Of a stretch of DNA of 64,000 nt, positions 9,920 through 18,695 are shown one piece after another; positions within the stretch are counted from its first letter, which is position 1, and each line of letters starts with the position of its first letter. This DNA is from Lentisalinibacter salinarum (lineage in GTDB: Bacteria > Pseudomonadota > Gammaproteobacteria > Steroidobacterales > Woeseiaceae): the NCBI RefSeq assembly GCF_040706555.1, contig NZ_JAPDRH010000002.1, positions 1,364,001 through 1,428,000 of the forward strand. Reading direction: 5' to 3'. A model generated the notes under the pieces. The model was not told the origin of the DNA and searched no databases. It saw only the letters and a list, made by a program, of their open reading frames with translations. The position numbers and the translations under genes are program-made.

Positions 9920-11287
9920 TTGCCACTCAGCATCGTCATACTCGCCGCCGGGCAGGGCACCCGCATGCGTTCGGACCTGCCCAAGGTCCTGCAGCCGCTG
10001 GCGGGCCGTCCGCTGCTCGCTCACGTGGTCGATACCGCCCGCGCGCTGGGCGCGGCTGATATCTGCGTGGTCTACGGCCACGGCGGCGACCGGGTGCGGG
10101 ACGGCTTCCCGGAGGCCGACCTCCGCTGGGCCCTGCAGGCCGAGCAGCTGGGCACCGGGCACGCGGTCATGCAGGCGCTGCCGGACACCCCGGAGCCCAA
10201 CCAGGTGCTGGTGCTGTGCGGCGACGTGCCGCTGATCCGGCCGGAGACGCTTCAGCGCCTCACCGAGGCCTGCGCCGACGGCAGCGTGGGCGTGCTCACG
10301 GTGGACGTGCCGGACCCGACGGGCTACGGGCGCATCGTCCGCGGCGCGGACGGCGACGTGCAGCGCATCGTCGAGCAGAAGGATGCCAGCGGCGCCGAAC
10401 TCGACATCGCCGAGATCAACAGCGGAATCATCGTTGCTCCGGCCGCCCGGCTCTCGGGCTGGCTCGAAAACCTGAGCGCCGACAACGCCCAGGGCGAGTA
10501 CTACCTGACCGACATCATCGCCAGCGCGGTGGCGGACGGCGTCGCCGTCCACGGCGTGAAGGCGGAGTCCTGGACCGAAGTCATGGGCATCAACGACAAG
10601 AGACAGCTGGCCGAGGCCGAGCGGGCGCTGCAGCGCCGCCGGGTGGAAGAGATCATGACGGCGGGTGCCACTGTGGCCGATCCGGCGCGGGTGGACATCC
10701 GCGGCACGCTCACCGTCGGCCGCGACGTCTTCATCGACGTGAATGCCGTCTTCGAGGGCGAGGTGGTGCTCGGCGACCGGGCGCGAATCGGCCTTGGCGT
10801 GGTGGTGCGCGACAGCCGCATCGGGGCGGACTCCGTCATCCATCCGCATACGGTGATCGAGGAGAGCGTCATCCACGCCGGCTGCCAGATCGGCCCGTTC
10901 GCGCGGCTGCGCCCCGGCGCCGAGTTCGCCGACGGCTCCAAGGCCGGCAACTTCGTCGAGGTGAAGAAGAGCCTGATCGGCGAGGGCAGCAAGGTGAACC
11001 ATCTCACCTACATCGGCGACACCACCATCGGCCGCAAGGTCAACGTGGGCGCCGGCACCATCACCTGCAACTACGACGGCGCCAACAAGCACCGCACCGT
11101 CATCGGCGACGGCGCCTTCATCGGCTCGGGAGTGAATCTCGTGGCGCCGGTGGAAGTGGGCGCGGGCGCCACCATCGGCGCCGGCTCCACCATCAGCAAG
11201 CCGGCGCCGGCAGAGAGGCTGACGCTGGCGCGCAGCAAACAGATCACACTGGAACACTGGAAGCGGCCGCAGAAGAAAGAGTCCTGA
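9920..11287 (+). CDS. glmU: Bifunctional GlcNAc-1-P uridyltransferase / GlcN-1-P acetyltransferase
   Basis: Makes UDP-N-acetylglucosamine for peptidoglycan and LPS. The 455-aa product has an N-terminal nucleotidyltransferase domain with LAAGQGTRM (residues 8-16) and a conserved lysine shortly after (LPKVLQPL). The C-terminal left-handed beta-helix has hexapeptide repeats (IGADSVIHPHTVIEESVIHAG...) and the acetyltransferase motif FVEVKKSLIGEGSKVNHLTYIGD. The only suitable start is TTG with a weak RBS. glmS follows after 30 bp, giving the usual gammaproteobacterial order. Confidence 0.97.
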   Translation: MPLSIVILAAGQGTRMRSDLPKVLQPLAGRPLLAHVVDTARALGAADICVVYGHGGDRVRDGFPEADLRWALQAEQLGTGHAVMQALPDTPEPNQVLVLCGDVPLIRPETLQRLTEACADGSVGVLTVDVPDPTGYGRIVRGADGDVQRIVEQKDASGAELDIAEINSGIIVAPAARLSGWLENLSADNAQGEYYLTDIIASAVADGVAVHGVKAESWTEVMGINDKRQLAEAERALQRRRVEEIMTAGATVADPARVDIRGTLTVGRDVFIDVNAVFEGEVVLGDRARIGLGVVVRDSRIGADSVIHPHTVIEESVIHAGCQIGPFARLRPGAEFADGSKAGNFVEVKKSLIGEGSKVNHLTYIGDTTIGRKVNVGAGTITCNYDGANKHRTVIGDGAFIGSGVNLVAPVEVGAGATIGAGSTISKPAPAERLTLARSKQITLEHWKRPQKKES

Positions 11288-11317
11288 CGGGCTCGCCGCT
11301 GCAGCAAGGAGAAGCAT

Positions 11318-13150
11318 ATGTGCGGCATCGTCGGCGCCATCGCTGAACGCAACGTGGTCCCGGTCCTCGTCGAGGGCCTCAGGCGACTGGAATACCGCGG
11401 CTACGACTCTGCGGGCGTGGCCGTGCTCGAGAAGGACGGCGGCATTGGCCTGCGCCGCACCGTCGGCAAGGTGGCCGAACTCGATGCCAAGCTCGAGGCC
11501 GATCCCCTCGAGGGCCGCCTCGGCGTGGCCCACACGCGCTGGGCCACCCACGGCGGCGTCACCGAGGCCAATGCGCATCCGCACCTCTCCGGCGACCGCG
11601 TGGCGGTGATCCACAACGGCATCATCGAGAACTACCAGGAGATCAAGGAAGAACTCCAGGCCAAGGGCTACGAGTTCCTGTCCGAGACCGACACCGAGGT
11701 GGCCGCCCACCTGGTGCACGACCACCTGAAGGATGGCTGCGACCTGCCCGAGGCCGTGCGCCGCTCCGTCGCGCGTTTCACCGGCGCCTTCGCCCTGCTG
11801 GTGTTCGACGCCACCGACCCGGACCGCTTCGTGGTCAGCCGCGTGGCCAGCCCGCTCGTGATCGGCCTCGGCATCGGCGAGAACTACGTGGCCAGCGGCG
11901 TGCCCGCGCTGCTGCCGGTCACCCAGCGCTTCATCTACCTCGAGCAGGGCGACCTCGCCGAGATCAAACGCGACGCCGTGAACATCTTCGACGTGGACGG
12001 CAACGCCGTCGAGCGCAAGGTGCACGAGACCCAGTGGAGCAGCGACTCGGCGGAGAAGGGACCCTACCGCCACTTCATGCTGAAGGAGATCTTCGAGCAG
12101 CCGAGCGCGCTGGCCAACACCCTGTACGGCCGCATCGAGAGCGGCAAGGTCGTCACCGACTCCCTCGGCCCCCAGGCCGCCGAGATGCTCAACGACGTCG
12201 AGCACATCCACATCGTCGCCTGCGGCACCAGCTACCACGCCGGCTGCGTCGGCAAGTACTGGCTGGAGTCGCTGGCCGGCGTCACCTGCCAAGTGGAAAT
12301 CGCCAGCGAATACCGCTACCGGCACGTGGCCGTGCCGCCCAACACGCTGTTCCTGACGCTGTCACAGTCCGGCGAGACCGCCGACACGCTGGAAGCGCTG
12401 CGCATCGCCAAGCAGTCCGGCTACGTCGGCAGCCTTACCATCTGCAACAGCGCCCACAGCTCCATGGTGCGGGAATCCGACCTCACCATGATGACCCATG
12501 CCGGCCCCGAGATCGGCGTCGCCAGCACCAAGGCCTTCACCACCCAGCTCCTCTCCATGCTGCTGGTGACCCTCATCCTCGCCCGCCAGCGCGGCATGAG
12601 CGCGGAGAAAGAAGCCGAACTCGTGCCCCACGTGATGCACACCGCGGCGGCAGTGGAGGAGGCGCTGGGCATGAGCGACACGCTGAAAGATCTCGCCGAG
12701 GACTTCGCCGAGAAGCATCACACGCTGTTCCTCGGCCGCGGCCCCATGTGGCCGATCGCCATGGAAGGCGCGCTGAAGCTGAAGGAGATCTCCTATATCC
12801 ACGCCGAGGCCTATGCTGCGGGGGAACTCAAGCACGGTCCGCTGGCGCTCATCGACGAGGACATGCCGGTGGTGGTCGTCGCGCCTAACAACGAGCTACT
12901 GGATAAGCTGAAATCCAATATGCAGGTGGTGCGGGCGCGTGGCGGGCAGCTCTACGTCTTCGCCGACAAGGAGACGGGGATCCAGAGCGAGGAAGGTGTG
13001 AAGGTCATCGACATGCCGCACGCCGATCGGCTGATCGCGCCGATTGTTTATACCGTGCCGTTGCAGCTGCTGGCGTATCACGTCGCCGTGCTGAAGGGGA
13101 CGGATGTAGATCAGCCGAGGAATCTGGCGAAGTCGGTGACGGTGGAGTAA
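11318..13150 (+). CDS. glmS: Glutamine-fructose-6-phosphate aminotransferase
   Basis: Glucosamine-6-phosphate synthase, 610 aa, the first step of the amino-sugar pathway completed by glmU. Cys2 (MCGIVGA) is the N-terminal glutaminase nucleophile. Two SIS sugar-isomerase domains follow, and the C-terminus is the conserved QPRNLAKSVTVE. The DNA encoding that C-terminus is the recognition region (attTn7) used by Tn7-type transposons in many bacteria, and a lower-GC accessory stretch begins directly after this stop codon. Confidence 0.98.
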   Translation: MCGIVGAIAERNVVPVLVEGLRRLEYRGYDSAGVAVLEKDGGIGLRRTVGKVAELDAKLEADPLEGRLGVAHTRWATHGGVTEANAHPHLSGDRVAVIHNGIIENYQEIKEELQAKGYEFLSETDTEVAAHLVHDHLKDGCDLPEAVRRSVARFTGAFALLVFDATDPDRFVVSRVASPLVIGLGIGENYVASGVPALLPVTQRFIYLEQGDLAEIKRDAVNIFDVDGNAVERKVHETQWSSDSAEKGPYRHFMLKEIFEQPSALANTLYGRIESGKVVTDSLGPQAAEMLNDVEHIHIVACGTSYHAGCVGKYWLESLAGVTCQVEIASEYRYRHVAVPPNTLFLTLSQSGETADTLEALRIAKQSGYVGSLTICNSAHSSMVRESDLTMMTHAGPEIGVASTKAFTTQLLSMLLVTLILARQRGMSAEKEAELVPHVMHTAAAVEEALGMSDTLKDLAEDFAEKHHTLFLGRGPMWPIAMEGALKLKEISYIHAEAYAAGELKHGPLALIDEDMPVVVVAPNNELLDKLKSNMQVVRARGGQLYVFADKETGIQSEEGVKVIDMPHADRLIAPIVYTVPLQLLAYHVAVLKGTDVDQPRNLAKSVTVE

Positions 13151-13494
13151 TTCGACGGCGGATTGTGCCGGTCCGCTCTCTCCTCGCTAAAGCGCAATCA
13201 GCCGCAGTCGGATCGCTGCGCGTTGTTATCGAGCACGTAGCCAGCTCCCGTTCTGGGATCGCGATGATCTTCGGATCGAACGCGGTTCAAAATCGAACGG
13301 CCCCCCGCCGGGAACATATCTCCCCATAACCTTGAGTCTGTTCAGGCGCTTGTGGGCCGGCGTCGCGCGATAATTTCTGATTGTGGTACTTTTCGACCAC
13401 CAAGTTCTCTCCGACTCAGTGCGTCCCGCAGGCGTCGAGACTGACGTAAAAATGGATCTCAGGCGATTGAGACGGGTGAGCGAGGAGTAAATTG
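13151..13494 (+). other. Non-coding gap behind glmS (344 bp)
   Basis: No convincing gene. A short hairpin GTGGT-N8-ACCAC lies near 13383-13400. A single TGTGGGC heptamer near 13350 resembles the outer bases of Tn7 ends, but no partner end, Tn7-type binding-site repeats or tns genes were found. Composition drops relative to glmS, consistent with the edge of inserted DNA. Confidence 0.4.
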
Positions 13495-16050
13495 ATGGAA
13501 GACCTCAACACATGGTTCTCGGGTCGCCCAAAGTGGCTGCAGGAAGCTGCCAGCCTTCTCCTGACGAAAGGGCGTCTAGCCGATAAGGACGTCGATACGC
13601 TTTTCGACAAGTGTTTGCGTGAGGTCGACTCGGGAGACACACCAACGGAGGCCTCGTTCCCCACGGACGCGTTCGGTCTCCAAAGCGAGTCAGCACTGCA
13701 CCTGTGTTCCATCGGCAGTGTGAAAGGCATCAACGCGCTAGCACCTCGTAGTCCACTGGAATTCGGCTCGGACAACATGACTGTCGTCTACGGGGGAAAC
13801 GGATCTGGGAAATCCGGCTACGTTTGGATATTGAAGCACGTATGTGGCGCCCGGAGTCCAGGAACGCTGCATCCCAACGTGTTCGCCACAGACGGCGCTC
13901 CACAGTCGGCCAACATCACGTACAAGAGCGACGGTCGCGAACGCCAGGTCTCTTGGAGTACCAATGACGGGGTTCAGGCGGACCTTCGGCCCGTGGATAT
14001 CTTCGATACGGAGTGCGGCAGAATGTACTTGGAGGGCGAAAGTGAGGTCACCTATGAACCGCCCGCACTCGTGTTCTTCTCCGAACTGATCGCCGTCTGC
14101 GACGAGATCTCGCGTCGCATTGATGACAAAATTCGCAGACTCGCTTCGAAGAAGCCTCAGATGCCTGCGGAGTTAGCCGAGACAGTTCTCGGGCTCTGGT
14201 ACTCGTCCCTGACCGCCGCAACTACACCTGAAGATGTCGCTGCGCACACGGAATGGTCCACCAAAGCCGACAATTACGTTACCGATCTGGAAAAGCGACT
14301 GGCAGAGAAGGCGCCCGCCGATCGGGCCAAGGAACTGCTTTCGAAAAAGAAGTACCTGGAGAAAATACTCCGTGGGATCGAGAGCCACGTTTCGACACTC
14401 TCCGATGAGAACTGCCGTCAAATCGTGAGGCTAAAGAAGGACAAGCGCATCAAACGTGAGGCCGCACAGGCCGCAGCTACCAAGGCGTTTTCCGGGGCTC
14501 CCTTGAAGGGCATCGGAACGGATGCCTGGAGTCTCTTGTGGGCCCACGCGCGCCGGTACTCCGAAGGGTACGCGTATCCTGACCAGCCATTTCCGCAGCT
14601 TGGCTCCGATGCCAAATGCGTGCTCTGCCATCAGCCATTGTCGGATGATGCCCGAAAGCGCCTCGCATCCTTCGAAGAGTTCGTCAAAGGGCAAGCCGAG
14701 GAAGATGCGAGAGTCGCGGAGACGGCCCTCGACGATGCGATGCTCGTTATCGGGGACATACCGACCGCTCAGGAAATCAAGACACAGTGCGACGCGGCAG
14801 GACTGACCTACGAAGGGGACATGCCCCCGTTGGTCACTTTGGTGGAGGCTCTCCGGCAACGCAAAGCAAAGCTGCTCGATGTAGAGTCGGAGACTGATCT
14901 GCCTGACGCTCCGGATTTCACGTCTTGGCTACAGGACAGTAAGAAGAAAGCGTCTGAATACGCTGAGGCCGCACAGAAGGCACAAGAAGACGCAACGTCC
15001 GACACGCGGCCACAACTCAAGAGCGAACTGCGTGAACTCAAAGCGCGGAAGTGGCTCTTCGAACAGCGTCTTGCCGTAAACGCAGAGATTGAGAGGCTTC
15101 AGGCCATCACGCGCTTGAACAGTGCAAAGCGGCTGACGGACACGCGCGGTCTCTCGCGCAAGAAGGGCGAGCTTGCGGAAGAACTTATCACGGAGGCGTA
15201 CATACAACGATTCCACGATGAACTGGCCGCGCTTAGGGCATCACAGATCAAGATCGAACTGGTCAAGAAGCGAGTTGATCGAGGCCGCGTTCTTCATGAG
15301 TTGCGCTTGGCGAATGCCCGATCCGGCGCGCCGCGGGAGGTTCTGAGCGAAGGCGAACACCGCGTCGTATCTCTTGCTGCCTTCTTGGCGGACGTAACGG
15401 GGAAGCAACAGCCCGCGCCATTCGTGTTCGACGACCCTATTTCATCGTTGGATCAGGACTTTGAGGAGGCCGTAGTGCAGCGTTTGGTACGCTTGGCTGC
15501 GGATAGGCAAGTTATCGTGTTCACCCATCGAGTTTCTCTGCTGGTTCTATTGCAGGAATTCGCGAAGCGCGAGGGACGTGAACCTAAGGTGACCTGTGTC
15601 AGAAGCGAGCCTTGGGGTACGGGTGAGCCGGGCGACACGCCGCTGTTCGTGAAGAAGCCCGACAAGGCGCTCAATGTGCTCCTGAATGAGCATCTGGCCA
15701 AGGCTCGGAAGGTGCATGAAGCGGAAGGCGAAGCCGCCTACGCGTTATTTGCGAAGTCTATTTGCAGCGATTTCCGCATTCTTCTGGAACGCATGATCGA
15801 ATGCGAGCTGTTGGCGGATGTTGTTCAAAGGTTCAGGAGGGCCATTAACACGCAAGGCAAACTGGACAAGCTGGCACGAATCACGGCCGAGGACTGCAGA
15901 TTCCTCGAAGACCTGATGACGAAGTACTCCCGTTATGAACACTCGCAGCCGAATGAAGCTCCGGTCGCGCCCCCCAAGCCAGGTGAACTGAAAATGGACA
16001 TAGAGGCACTGCGGGACTGGCGAGAGGCCTTTATTGCGAGGTCCTTGTGA
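13495..16050 (+). CDS. RloC/PrrC-like AAA ATPase with CxxC hook and putative anticodon-nuclease-type C-terminus
   Basis: 851-aa SMC/Rad50-like ATPase. The ATG at 13495 has GAGGAG seven bases upstream. Walker A GGNGSGKSG is at 100-108. Long charged helices (about 200-330 and 480-600) flank CVLCHQP with Cys375/Cys378, like a Rad50 zinc hook. The ABC signature LSEGEHR is at 617-623, Walker B FVFDDP at 643-648 and the switch His in FTHR at 678. The C-terminal tail has Arg761-x3-Glu765 and His816 (SRYEHS), spaced like the R-x3-E...H triad of PrrC/RloC anticodon nucleases, but with a longer gap to the His. Such proteins cleave tRNA during phage infection. No restriction-modification genes adjoin it, as is usual for RloC. 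It is lower in GC than its neighbours and probably acquired. The nuclease role is inference. Confidence 0.7.
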   Translation: MEDLNTWFSGRPKWLQEAASLLLTKGRLADKDVDTLFDKCLREVDSGDTPTEASFPTDAFGLQSESALHLCSIGSVKGINALAPRSPLEFGSDNMTVVYGGNGSGKSGYVWILKHVCGARSPGTLHPNVFATDGAPQSANITYKSDGRERQVSWSTNDGVQADLRPVDIFDTECGRMYLEGESEVTYEPPALVFFSELIAVCDEISRRIDDKIRRLASKKPQMPAELAETVLGLWYSSLTAATTPEDVAAHTEWSTKADNYVTDLEKRLAEKAPADRAKELLSKKKYLEKILRGIESHVSTLSDENCRQIVRLKKDKRIKREAAQAAATKAFSGAPLKGIGTDAWSLLWAHARRYSEGYAYPDQPFPQLGSDAKCVLCHQPLSDDARKRLASFEEFVKGQAEEDARVAETALDDAMLVIGDIPTAQEIKTQCDAAGLTYEGDMPPLVTLVEALRQRKAKLLDVESETDLPDAPDFTSWLQDSKKKASEYAEAAQKAQEDATSDTRPQLKSELRELKARKWLFEQRLAVNAEIERLQAITRLNSAKRLTDTRGLSRKKGELAEELITEAYIQRFHDELAALRASQIKIELVKKRVDRGRVLHELRLANARSGAPREVLSEGEHRVVSLAAFLADVTGKQQPAPFVFDDPISSLDQDFEEAVVQRLVRLAADRQVIVFTHRVSLLVLLQEFAKREGREPKVTCVRSEPWGTGEPGDTPLFVKKPDKALNVLLNEHLAKARKVHEAEGEAAYALFAKSICSDFRILLERMIECELLADVVQRFRRAINTQGKLDKLARITAEDCRFLEDLMTKYSRYEHSQPNEAPVAPPKPGELKMDIEALRDWREAFIARSL

Positions 16051-16245
16051 CGCGTCCGTCAAAAAGGCCTATCCAATAACTGTGTGAAGCGGACGGCTCT
16101 ACGCGCCGCTGCTGACGCGTTGATGTGAAAATTGGACGAGGGTATGTCGTTCGAATCTGCCTGATATGCTCCATCTCGCACATTGGGAGTGGCTTAATTC
16201 ACGGGCTACGGTCAGGTCCTCGTTCAAGCTTCCATGGGCTTGCCA

Positions 16246-16277
16246 GTATTGTCAGATATATACATACTCAATACATA
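16246..16277 (+). promoter_or_regulatory. Putative brnTA promoter with overlapping inverted repeat
   Basis: TTGTCA (16249-16254), a 17-bp spacer and TACATA (16272-16277) form a sigma-70-like promoter in a locally AT-rich patch. Inverted repeat GTATTG (16246-16251) / CAATAC (16269-16274) spans both hexamers. BrnA-type antitoxins repress their own promoter through inverted repeats, so this is a reasonable operator candidate. The 195 bp before it (16051-16245) hold nothing I can identify. Confidence 0.5.
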
Positions 16278-16278
16278 A

Positions 16279-16549
16279 ATCGAATCAGATGCTATCAAGC
16301 CCTCTGCGAACTTGAGAAAGCATCGGATTTGCTTCGAGGAAGCCTCTGGACTGCTCTCCTCGCTAAGCGGGTTTAGCGCAGCAGAACGCCTTGGCCGACT
16401 ACGAGCACCGCTGGATAGTGATCGCCATGACCGTCAGAGCCCGCCTGTTAACGCTGGTGTATACGTTGCGCTGGGCGGATCGCATTCGCCTCATCGCCGC
16501 ACGCAGGGCCACCCGAAAGGAAGCCGAATTCTATGCCAAAGGAACATGA
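16279..16549 (+). pseudogene. brnT: brnT toxin pseudogene (start lost, frameshifted)
   Basis: Remnant of the RelE-like ribonuclease toxin BrnT. In the frame of 16279 the DNA reads IESDAIKPSANLRKHRICFEEAS, matching the BrnT N-terminus, but a TAA directly precedes it and no start codon is available. Homology then moves to the +1 frame at about 16350-16395, giving DYEHRWIVIAMTVRARLLTLVYT and then RIRLIAARRATRKEAEFYAKGT to the stop at 16547-16549, the typical BrnT C-terminus. That end overlaps the brnA start by 17 bp, the normal brnTA layout. A frameshift plus loss of the start argues for inactivation. Confidence 0.75.
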
Positions 16550-16799
16550 CTTCTCGAAAGCGAAGCGAGCCAGGGACGTGCCGCACCTGGCAAAGCTGCA
16601 ATCGCAGGCCAGGGGCAAGACCCGGATCACGATCATGCTCGACAACGATGTGCTGATGACGTTTCGTGCGAAGGCGGAAGCGGAGGGAATCGGCTATCAG
16701 ACGCTCATCAACCGGACGCTGCGGGAAGCACTGGCATCGGGTCCGGTGGACGAGGAGACTCTGCGTCGAGTATTGAGAGAGGAACTCAAAACAGGCTGA
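16533..16799 (+). CDS. brnA: BrnA family antitoxin, orphaned
   Basis: 88-aa antitoxin. The N-terminal charged arm should wrap the BrnT toxin. The C-terminal half (ITIMLDNDVLMTFRAKAEAEGIGYQTLINRTLREAL, about residues 32-67) is a ribbon-helix-helix DNA-binding domain of the CopG/MetJ type. The frame is intact although the toxin gene in front is broken. The start lies inside the brnT 3' end, so expression probably depended on coupling. It may persist as an autorepressor or an anti-addiction remnant. Confidence 0.85.
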   Translation: MPKEHDFSKAKRARDVPHLAKLQSQARGKTRITIMLDNDVLMTFRAKAEAEGIGYQTLINRTLREALASGPVDEETLRRVLREELKTG

Positions 16800-16894
16800 G
16801 TCGGGCCGAGATGGAACCCGGGAGCGGTTCGGGACGCAATTGTTGCGCGGGAATCGCCAAATAAAGGTACTTGGGCAGCGGAAAGAGGAATCCA

Positions 16895-17686
16895 TTGAAC
16901 TTGAAGCTTCTGATCAAGAAATCGCGTGCCCTGGCGCTTACCTGCTGTTTGGCTGCATCACTACTCGCCGCGGCTCCGACGTTCGCTGCCGCAAAAGGCA
17001 AGATTCTCTTTGTCGCTTCAAACGTCCTCGACATGGGCGATCCGGAGCAGCACGATGCGCGTAACAACCTCTGGGAGTATGCACCGCCTTACCATATCTT
17101 CGTAATGCATGGTTACGAGGTCGATTTCGTCTCGCCTCAGGGAGGCCCCGTCGAGTTCATGATGGATCCCCTGGGAATCAGCAGCTATGCCATCAAGTAC
17201 GAGAACTTCTTGGGCAAGGCTGGAAACACGCTCAAACCCGGTCAGATTGATGCGGCCCAGTATCAAGCCGTGTATATCGGCGGTGGCTACGGCACATTGT
17301 TCGACGTTGCATCCGACGAAGCACTGATGAACCTCATCGGTCGCATATACGAACACGGCGGCGTCGTGGGTGGCTGCGGGCATGGCCCGGGCGGCTTTGC
17401 CAACGCCAGGCTCGAAGACGGCAGCTATCTGGTCGCAGGTAAGCGCGTGGCCGGGTTCCCGAATTCGACGGAGCGTTCCAAGTCATGGGCGAAGGAAGGC
17501 AGCCTGTTGCCGTTTCTCGTCGAGGATCAACTCCGCAAGAACGGAGCAGAGGCCCAGAATAAGGAAACGCTGGCGGACAAACATGCGGTCGTTGTCGATC
17601 AACGCATTGTCTCAAGTATGTTCTTGCCGTCAGCTGCATTGGTGGCCGAGGAGATGGTGCGGTTGCTCGAGCGGGACGATCCGTAA
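16895..17686 (+). CDS. Exported DJ-1/PfpI (class I amidotransferase-like) protein with displaced active-site Cys
   Basis: 263 aa from a TTG start with AGAGGA a few bases upstream; a further upstream TTG at 16871 is possible. Residues 1-33 look like a Sec signal peptide (basic start, ALALTCCLAASLLAAA, then TFAAAKG), so the protein is probably periplasmic. The body matches Hsp31/PfpI-like proteins: VYIGGGYGTLFD (about 127-138) and the nucleophile-elbow region GGVVGGCGHGPGGFAN (155-170). In the family the nucleophile Cys immediately precedes HGP (xCHGP). Here that position is Gly162 and a Cys is one residue earlier (Cys161). Substrate is unknown. Confidence 0.8.
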   Translation: MNLKLLIKKSRALALTCCLAASLLAAAPTFAAAKGKILFVASNVLDMGDPEQHDARNNLWEYAPPYHIFVMHGYEVDFVSPQGGPVEFMMDPLGISSYAIKYENFLGKAGNTLKPGQIDAAQYQAVYIGGGYGTLFDVASDEALMNLIGRIYEHGGVVGGCGHGPGGFANARLEDGSYLVAGKRVAGFPNSTERSKSWAKEGSLLPFLVEDQLRKNGAEAQNKETLADKHAVVVDQRIVSSMFLPSAALVAEEMVRLLERDDP

Positions 17687-17794
17687 GCTTCCCCGACCGG
17701 GGTAAGTTACGCTCCCGACACCCTGGAACGCCTGATCGTTGGCACCAGCCCAAAAGAACCGCGGCTCGCATCATGTACGCGTAATGCAGTAGTC

Positions 17795-17890
17795 CCGAGT
17801 GCTCACTCGGCTTCTTGCAATCGCCGGTCCCCCAGCTGAATGCGCGGTCGGGAGTAAGCCTTCTGTACGAGCATCCTCCCGACCGCTTTT
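17795..17890 (+). terminator. Two hairpins ending the DJ-1/PfpI transcript
   Basis: The first hairpin, CCGAGT-GCTC-ACTCGG (17795-17810), is followed by CTTCTT. The second has a perfect 11-bp stem (17844-17854 with 17876-17886) followed by TTTT, a good intrinsic terminator for the plus strand. It lies between convergent genes. The same 11-base arm occurs again at 23064-23074. Confidence 0.7.
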
Positions 17891-17902
17891 CAGTCGCGAT
17901 TC

Positions 17903-18601
17903 CTAATTGCCCCAGCTCTTGATCCGGCTATACATGCTCACCGTGGTGATCTTGCGGATGTCGCCAACCGTGCCGACGAATTTCGCGTAGGCATCGCCTG
18001 CCAGCAGCTTGTCCAGGTAATTGTTCAGGTCAGCGATATTGGGCGCCGTGATCAGTACCACGTGGCTGTAGCCTGTGGCTCCCGCCCGCGCTTCCATGAG
18101 CCGAACCGAGCCCGGATGACCCGCCTCTTTGATCATGGTGCCGAAAGCCTCGGCATAGCGGCGAGGGTCGGAGACGGACATCACGTAGGCGGCTACGGCC
18201 CCATGTTCGCGCCAGTTACCGCCCTCACGCATACGCTCTATGTAGAGGGTCTCACCGGTGAGATCCGCGATGTCGTTCACGGCAAGCAGATAGCGCGGCC
18301 AGGCATCACTCGCCAGCCGTGTGCTCGTCATTTTCTGATAGGCATCGTGGCTCTGGTGGTCGGTGACGATCAGATGCGTGGTCGGGTTCGAGCCATTGAA
18401 TTCAGTAGCCCAGAGAGAGACTTTCGCCGCTTTCATTTCGTCGGTCGCAAGAAAGCGGTCCAATGCGGCGACGAATGCCGGCGGATTCTCCACCTCGAAG
18501 CCATAGACGGCCTCCACCGGCGCGGCCGAGCCGAGCGAGCTCGCGCCGAGCAGTGCCATGGAAGTCGCGGTCAGTAACGATTTTCGTATCCAGGTTTTCA
18601 T
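17903..18601 (-). CDS. Exported protein with two similar alpha/beta halves, function unknown
   Basis: 232 aa from the ATG at 18601, which has a GGGGGA RBS; the longer frame lacks one. Residues 1-27 form a Sec signal peptide (MKTWIRKSLLTATSMALL, then LGSAAPVEA). The mature protein looks like two repeats of a ferredoxin-like alpha/beta unit: VEAVYGFEVENPPAFVAALDRFL...THLIVTD and AVAAYVMSVSDPRRYAEAFGTMI...SHVVLIT. This arrangement resembles dimeric alpha-beta-barrel or NIPSNAP-type proteins, but no catalytic motif is recognisable. It is divergent from the DUF3052 gene and preceded by a promoter with palindromes. Confidence 0.7.
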   Translation of the reverse strand: MKTWIRKSLLTATSMALLGASSLGSAAPVEAVYGFEVENPPAFVAALDRFLATDEMKAAKVSLWATEFNGSNPTTHLIVTDHQSHDAYQKMTSTRLASDAWPRYLLAVNDIADLTGETLYIERMREGGNWREHGAVAAYVMSVSDPRRYAEAFGTMIKEAGHPGSVRLMEARAGATGYSHVVLITAPNIADLNNYLDKLLAGDAYAKFVGTVGDIRKITTVSMYSRIKSWGN

Positions 18602-18623
18602 TGTTATTCCCCCGTCATTTATC

Positions 18624-18695
18624 CCGCCGATGGCGGATAGCCCGACAGATTGTCGGACTATCTGACATAAGACCACGCCCGTTGTGTTACCGCAA
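18624..18695 (-). promoter_or_regulatory. Promoter and two palindromes before the exported protein gene
   Basis: On the minus strand TTGCGG (18690-18695), a 17-bp spacer and TCTTAT (18667-18672) resemble a sigma-70 promoter. Two palindromes with the same GAT centre follow downstream: CCGACA-GAT-TGTCGG (18642-18656) and CCGCC-GAT-GGCGG (18624-18636). They lie where +1 and the leader would be, so they could be an operator or leader hairpins. Confidence 0.4.

Noticed and set aside
13260..13320. tRNA or att-like sequence (GGTTCAAAATCGAAC) behind glmS
   Set aside because: It resembles a T-arm, but no matching acceptor, D-arm or anticodon arm could be built and no CCA end follows.
13345..13365. 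Tn7-like end (TGTGGGC...)
   Set aside because: Only a heptamer match; no second end, no transposon binding repeats, no tns genes and wrong distance from the glmS stop.
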